A stretch of 8,543 nucleotides of DNA from an archaeon (GTDB taxonomy: Archaea > Thermoproteota > Nitrososphaeria > Nitrososphaerales > Gagatemarchaeaceae): positions 1 through 8,543 of the forward strand of contig JAKAPN010000033.1 of NCBI GenBank assembly GCA_021822995.1, written 5' to 3'. A program made the position numbers and the translations under genes. This document shows positions 6,171 through 8,543 of this stretch, in pieces (position 1 is the first letter of the stretch; every line of letters starts with the position of its first letter). Under the pieces are notes generated by a model. It was not told the DNA's origin, did no database searches, and saw only the letters and a program-made list of their open reading frames with translations.

Positions 6171-7283
6171 TTGGACTTCATCCCGGTGAACCGCCCCATT
6201 ATCGGAGAGGAGGAGAAGAGGGCGGTGCTGGACGTGGTGTCGTCCGGGATGCTCGTCAACCCATCCTACGAGGGGGGGAAGCAGGTCAGGGCCTTCGAAG
6301 GCAAAGTCAAGAGCCTCCTGGGGGCGAAGCACGTCGTAGCCGTCAACTCGGGGACCGCGGCCCTCCACGCCGTCCTGATGGCGATGGGGGTGAAGGCCGG
6401 GGACGAGGTGATAGTGCCGTCGTTCACCTTCCTGGCGACGGCCAACGTGGTCCTCGCCTGCGGCGCCAAGCCCGTCTTCGTCGACATCAGGGAGGACTAC
6501 AACATGGACCCTGCGGCGTTCCGCAGGGCCATCACCAAGAAGACGAAGGCGGTGATACCGGTCCACATCTACGGGTACCCGGCCGACATGGACGAGATCA
6601 GGGAGGCCGCAGCCGCAAAGTCAGTGAAGGTCATCGAAGACGCCGCCGAGTCCCTAGGCGCGACGTACAAGGGGACCCAGACCGGCAGGCTGTCCGACGC
6701 CGGGTGCTTCAGCCTCTACGCCACGAAGGTGGCCACCTCCGGCGAGGGCGGGGCGATCTCCACCGACGACGACGAGCTCGCCGACCTCCTCAGGCTGGTG
6801 CGGAACCACGGCCAGGTCCACGGGTACGACGCACGCCACCTCGGGTTCAACTACAGGCTCCCCGAGATGAGCGCGGCCCTGGCGTCCGTCCAGATGGACA
6901 AGCTGGAGGGGTTCCTCGCCGCGAGGGCGCGCAACACCAAGTACCTCATGGAGCGCTTCTCAGGCGTCCAGGGGGCGAAGTTCACCCAGGACGCCGCCGA
7001 CAGGACCCACGTGTTCTACCTCTACACCCTCAGCCTGCGGAAGAACAGGGACAGGGTCGCAAAGTCCCTCCACGCAGCCGGGGTGGGGACGGGGGTGTAC
7101 TGGCCGATCCCGGTCCACAGGACCCCCCTCTACACGAAGCTCGGCTTCTCCAGGAAGAAGCTCCCCATGACCGACGCCGCCGCCAGGAAGGTCCTTTCGC
7201 TCCCGGTCCACCCGGGGCTGACGAAGGAAGACCTGGAAAGGGTCGGGGACAGCTTCGTAGCCGCCGCCCGCGAGCTCCTATAG
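6171..7283 (+). CDS. DegT/DnrJ/EryC1/StrS-family PLP-dependent sugar aminotransferase
   Basis: This 370-aa protein has the full length of the family, which transfers an amino group (usually from glutamate) to a 3- or 4-keto nucleotide sugar. Visible motifs run in order. The N-terminal IPVNRPIIGEEE segment comes first. NSGTAAL (59-65) is the phosphate-binding turn. FVDI..YNMDP (103-113) follows. IEDAAESLGA has D157, the residue that normally pairs with the pyridine nitrogen. FSLYATK186-VATSGEGG carries the PLP-binding lysine. GFNYRLPEMSAAL (225-237) and the late HP-G-LTKED segment complete the pattern. The start is TTG at 6171: the family N terminus begins right there, a GGGGAGAG lies about ten bases upstream, and a TATA-like element lies 27-35 bases upstream. 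It probably makes an amino sugar for a surface glycan, given the adjacent GT2-like gene and the divergent membrane glycosyltransferase. The exact substrate cannot be decided from motifs. Confidence 0.95.
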   Translation: MDFIPVNRPIIGEEEKRAVLDVVSSGMLVNPSYEGGKQVRAFEGKVKSLLGAKHVVAVNSGTAALHAVLMAMGVKAGDEVIVPSFTFLATANVVLACGAKPVFVDIREDYNMDPAAFRRAITKKTKAVIPVHIYGYPADMDEIREAAAAKSVKVIEDAAESLGATYKGTQTGRLSDAGCFSLYATKVATSGEGGAISTDDDELADLLRLVRNHGQVHGYDARHLGFNYRLPEMSAALASVQMDKLEGFLAARARNTKYLMERFSGVQGAKFTQDAADRTHVFYLYTLSLRKNRDRVAKSLHAAGVGTGVYWPIPVHRTPLYTKLGFSRKKLPMTDAAARKVLSLPVHPGLTKEDLERVGDSFVAAARELL

Positions 7284-7295
7284 CGGGGGCCCGCT

Positions 7296-7303
7296 GGGAG
7301 GAG
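7296..7303 (+). promoter_or_regulatory. Strong Shine-Dalgarno that fixes a TTG start
   Basis: GGGAGGAG lies 7 bases before the TTG at 7311, inside the 27-base gap after the aminotransferase stop. It is the best Shine-Dalgarno of the gene starts I examined here. It argues that the short GT2-like protein really begins at 7311 and is not a decayed remnant of a longer gene. It also indicates translation from a shared mRNA. Confidence 0.7.
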
Positions 7304-7310
7304 CAGAGGT

Positions 7311-7862
7311 TTGAACAGGGCGCTGGTGTCGCTGATGTGCCATCCGGACAGGGAGCCGAGGGTGTCGCTCCCCGCGGACGGCAGGTACGAAGCTTTCGTC
7401 AACAAGACCCCCAACTACGCCGACGCCTACAGGCAGGCGATCGGGAGGGCCCTGGACGCGCGCATGGACCTCGTCACGGCGGACACCGACGGCTACCACC
7501 CCCCCGAGGAGGTCGTGAAGCTCGCTACCGGGGACTTTGGGGAAGGGAGCTTCCTCGTCCTGCCGTACAGGGAGAACATCGGTCTCCAGTCGAAGGCGTA
7601 CTCCGCGCTCTTCTCGCTGCTCGAGGGGAGGAGGGTCCGCGACTCGACCAGCGGCCTCTGCAGGCTCTCGCTGGGGCTGATGGAGTCCCTCCCCGCCCTG
7701 AAGGCGCCGGACATGACCGTCCACATCGAGATCCTGAAGCACGCCCTGAAGTCGGGGTCCAGGCTCGTCCAGTACGGCTACCTGTCGAGCGCCAACGACG
7801 AGGCGGAGTCGAAGAGGACCAGCCACTATCAGCTCAAGCTCATCGGGGCCATCTTCCGGTGA
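7311..7862 (+). CDS. Short GT2-like glycosyltransferase lacking the N-terminal nucleotide-binding segment
   Basis: This 183-aa protein resembles the second half of a GT2 (GT-A fold) glycosyltransferase of the dolichol-phosphate-mannose synthase/GtrB kind. Residues 35-67 (NYADAYRQAIGRAL..LVTADTDGYHPPEEV) match the family's helix, strand, DxD (D58-T-D60) and qHPPEE element. Residues 106-120 (GRRVRDSTSGLCRLS) match the D-x-T-S-G-x-R acceptor loop, with D111. The later HIEILKHALKSGSRLVQYGYL fits the C-terminal strand and helix. Missing is the usual first 50-60 residues, the (V/I)IPxYNE strand and the VDDGSTDGT segment that bind the nucleotide. A leader (SLMCHPDREPRVSLPADGR) that I cannot place stands instead. 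There are no C-terminal membrane helices. The start is set by the strong Shine-Dalgarno at 7296-7303. It lies 27 bases after the aminotransferase and is probably co-transcribed with it. It could be a reduced enzyme, a partner subunit or a pseudoenzyme. Confidence 0.75.
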   Translation: MNRALVSLMCHPDREPRVSLPADGRYEAFVNKTPNYADAYRQAIGRALDARMDLVTADTDGYHPPEEVVKLATGDFGEGSFLVLPYRENIGLQSKAYSALFSLLEGRRVRDSTSGLCRLSLGLMESLPALKAPDMTVHIEILKHALKSGSRLVQYGYLSSANDEAESKRTSHYQLKLIGAIFR

Positions 7863-7882
7863 GCGGGGCCCCCCAGGGCGAT

Positions 7883-8134
7883 ATGCAGAAATACGAGCGG
7901 GGTCGGGCGAGTCCTGAATTGAGCGCAGAAGCACCCGCACCGGCACCCGCGGTCCCGGCTCCGAAGGAGCAGCCCGCGAAGGTCTTCGCAGCGGCGGTCT
8001 ACGAGTGCGTCCGCTGCGGAACGCGCACGACCCAGGAGGAGCTGGCGAAGCTCCCCGAGGTGAAGTGCATCTGCGGCTACAGGGTCTTCAGGAAGGCGCG
8101 CCCGGCCGTAGTGAAGCAGATCAAGGCGATCTAG
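7883..8134 (+). CDS. rpoP: DNA-directed RNA polymerase subunit P (Rpb12-like) with Ala/Pro-rich extension
   Basis: RpoP is the small zinc-ribbon subunit of archaeal RNA polymerase, equivalent to eukaryotic Rpb12. The C-terminal half shows it: Y40-E-C42-V-R-C45-G, then LAKLPEVKC62-I-C64-GYRVFRKARP, then ..VKQIKAI. Order and ending match crenarchaeal RpoP. Two things are unusual. The second zinc knuckle is C-x-C-G instead of the common C-x-x-C-G. And about 37 residues rich in Ala and Pro (APAPAPAVPAP at 17-27) precede the ribbon, making it 83 aa where typical RpoP is about 45-50. The ATG at 7883 is the conventional start. An in-frame GTG at 7859 overlaps the TGA of the upstream gene as GTGA and would give 91 aa by coupled translation. 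A TTG at 7919 would shorten the extension. No TATA box is evident just upstream, so it is probably read from the glycan operon or an unseen internal promoter. Confidence 0.9.
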   Translation: MQKYERGRASPELSAEAPAPAPAVPAPKEQPAKVFAAAVYECVRCGTRTTQEELAKLPEVKCICGYRVFRKARPAVVKQIKAI

Positions 8135-8176
8135 CCACACCGGCCAATCTTCGGCGATTGCATATCCTCGATACAC

Positions 8177-8186
8177 AATTTAATAC
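8177..8186 (+). promoter_or_regulatory. TATA box of the HMG-CoA synthase gene
   Basis: AATTTAATAC is the AT-rich core of the 88-base gap between rpoP and the next gene. It lies about 37-46 bases before the ATG at 8223. Transcription would start near 8207-8212, giving a short leader of about 10-16 bases without an obvious Shine-Dalgarno. This separates the lipid gene from the operon to its left. Confidence 0.55.
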
Positions 8187-8222
8187 CCCTCCCTCTCGGC
8201 CCGTCTCAGCTACTTGTACCTC

Positions 8223-8543
8223 ATGCAGAGCAAGGAGAGGGCGGCGATCCTGGGGTATGGCGCGTACATCCCCTACTACCGGCTCCCGACCACCGAGATA
8301 GCGAAGGTCTGGAAGGGAGGGGGGTCCGGCCCGAACGTCGAGAAGGCGGTGGCGTCCATGGACGAGGACACGGTCACCATGGCCATCGAAGCAGGGAGGG
8401 GGGCGGTGAAGATGTCGGGGGTGGAGAAGCTTGGCGCTGTCTTCGTGGGGACGGAGTCGAAGCCCTACGCGGTCAAGCCGACGAGCACCATGGTCGCCCA
8501 GGCCCTGGGGCAGCACCATACGCTGGCGGCTGACCTGGAGTTC
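8223..8543 (+). CDS. Archaeal hydroxymethylglutaryl-CoA synthase, N-terminal part
   Basis: The first 107 residues are visible; the gene runs off the right edge. HMG-CoA synthase condenses acetyl-CoA with acetoacetyl-CoA to HMG-CoA, the step before HMG-CoA reductase in the mevalonate route to archaeal isoprenoid lipids. The thiolase-fold archaeal type is recognisable in order: AILGYGAYIPYYRL (8-21), EIAKVW (25-30), MDEDTVTMAIEAGRGAV (46-62), LGAVFVGTESKPYAVKPTST (70-89) and AADLEF at the end. In known archaeal homologues AADLEF is followed directly by A-C-K-A-G-T, so the catalytic Cys should be about residue 109, just outside the window. E78 in VGTES is in the place of the conserved glutamate of the family. 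The ATG at 8223 fits the family start; an in-frame TTG at 8214 would add three residues. In many archaea this gene is followed by a thiolase and a DUF35 protein, which could be looked for to the right. Confidence 0.94.
   Translation, partial: MQSKERAAILGYGAYIPYYRLPTTEIAKVWKGGGSGPNVEKAVASMDEDTVTMAIEAGRGAVKMSGVEKLGAVFVGTESKPYAVKPTSTMVAQALGQHHTLAADLEF

Noticed and set aside
6105..6566. Upstream extension of the membrane glycosyltransferase by 154 codons
   Set aside because: It lies antisense to the aminotransferase for nearly its full length and has His/Arg/Gly-rich non-protein-like sequence. The hydrophobic N terminus begins right after the ATG at 6104.
7311..7862. The GT2-like gene as a frameshifted pseudogene
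   Set aside because: The frame is clean with no stops, the strong Shine-Dalgarno is correctly spaced, and the upstream bases encode the intact aminotransferase C terminus, so no lost N-terminal half is present in another frame.
6068..8134. A 688-codon open frame on the + strand ending in the RpoP zinc ribbon, as a possible giant fusion protein
   Set aside because: Over 6171-7862 it is an out-of-frame reading of the aminotransferase and GT2-like genes, with Arg/Gly/Pro-rich text typical of GC-rich shadows. Only the part from about 7859-7883 resembles a protein family.
8145..8160. Hairpin CAATC-TTCGGC-GATTG after rpoP as a terminator
   Set aside because: A 5-bp AT-rich stem without a following T-tract is too weak. 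Chance occurrence is likely.
1..8543. CRISPR arrays, tRNA/rRNA genes, insertion sequences or attachment sites
   Set aside because: No regularly spaced repeats, cloverleaf-like segments, conserved rRNA text or transposase motifs were seen. Nearly all bases are accounted for by coding genes with short gaps.

Overview
This 8.5 kb window is GC-rich archaeal DNA, most likely from a member of the TACK group (Thermoproteota-type archaea). Four things support this. The family B DNA polymerase has the crenarchaeal-type KVFLNA/SYG motif and an extra Cys cluster. The RNA polymerase subunit P ends in a crenarchaeal-like ..VKQIKAI tail. There is an archaeal-type HMG-CoA synthase. Promoters look archaeal (TATA boxes 25-35 bases before starts, apparently leaderless or short-leader genes, TTG starts). 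No species can be named from the sequence alone.

Layout, left to right. Bases 2-193 (+) hold the C-terminal end of a small MscS-type mechanosensitive channel. Converging on it with a 19-base gap is a family B replicative DNA polymerase (213-4124, -). It is split by a full-length intein (1020-2327) that carries a LAGLIDADG homing endonuclease and sits in the active-site motif B. Divergent from polB, behind a clear TATA box, is a 125-aa four-helix membrane protein of unknown function (4164-4541, +). It overlaps tail-to-tail by 20 bases with a 175-aa membrane protein of unknown function (4522-5049, -). That gene is coupled through an ATGA overlap to a 352-aa GT-C-like (GT87/DUF2029-type) membrane glycosyltransferase (5046-6104, -).

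Across a 66-base divergent promoter with a shared AT-rich core and a strong palindrome is a rightward cluster. It holds a DegT/DnrJ/EryC1 PLP-dependent sugar aminotransferase (6171-7283), a short GT2-like protein lacking the usual N-terminal nucleotide-binding half (7311-7862), and RNA polymerase subunit P with an Ala/Pro-rich N-terminal extension (7883-8134, or from GTG 7859). A separate promoter then precedes the start of HMG-CoA synthase (8223 to window end), the committed step towards mevalonate and archaeal lipids.

The middle of the window (about 5.0-7.9 kb) reads as a small envelope-glycan module: a membrane glycosyltransferase, a sugar aminotransferase and a GT2-like protein, flanked by core information-processing and lipid genes. 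The most notable points are four. The intein ends in Gly-Gln instead of the usual His-Asn. The GT2-like protein is N-terminally reduced. RpoP is extended and has a CxC second zinc knuckle. A palindromic candidate operator lies between the divergent glycan genes. I see no CRISPR array, tRNA, rRNA or insertion sequence, and no wholly new defence-type system.
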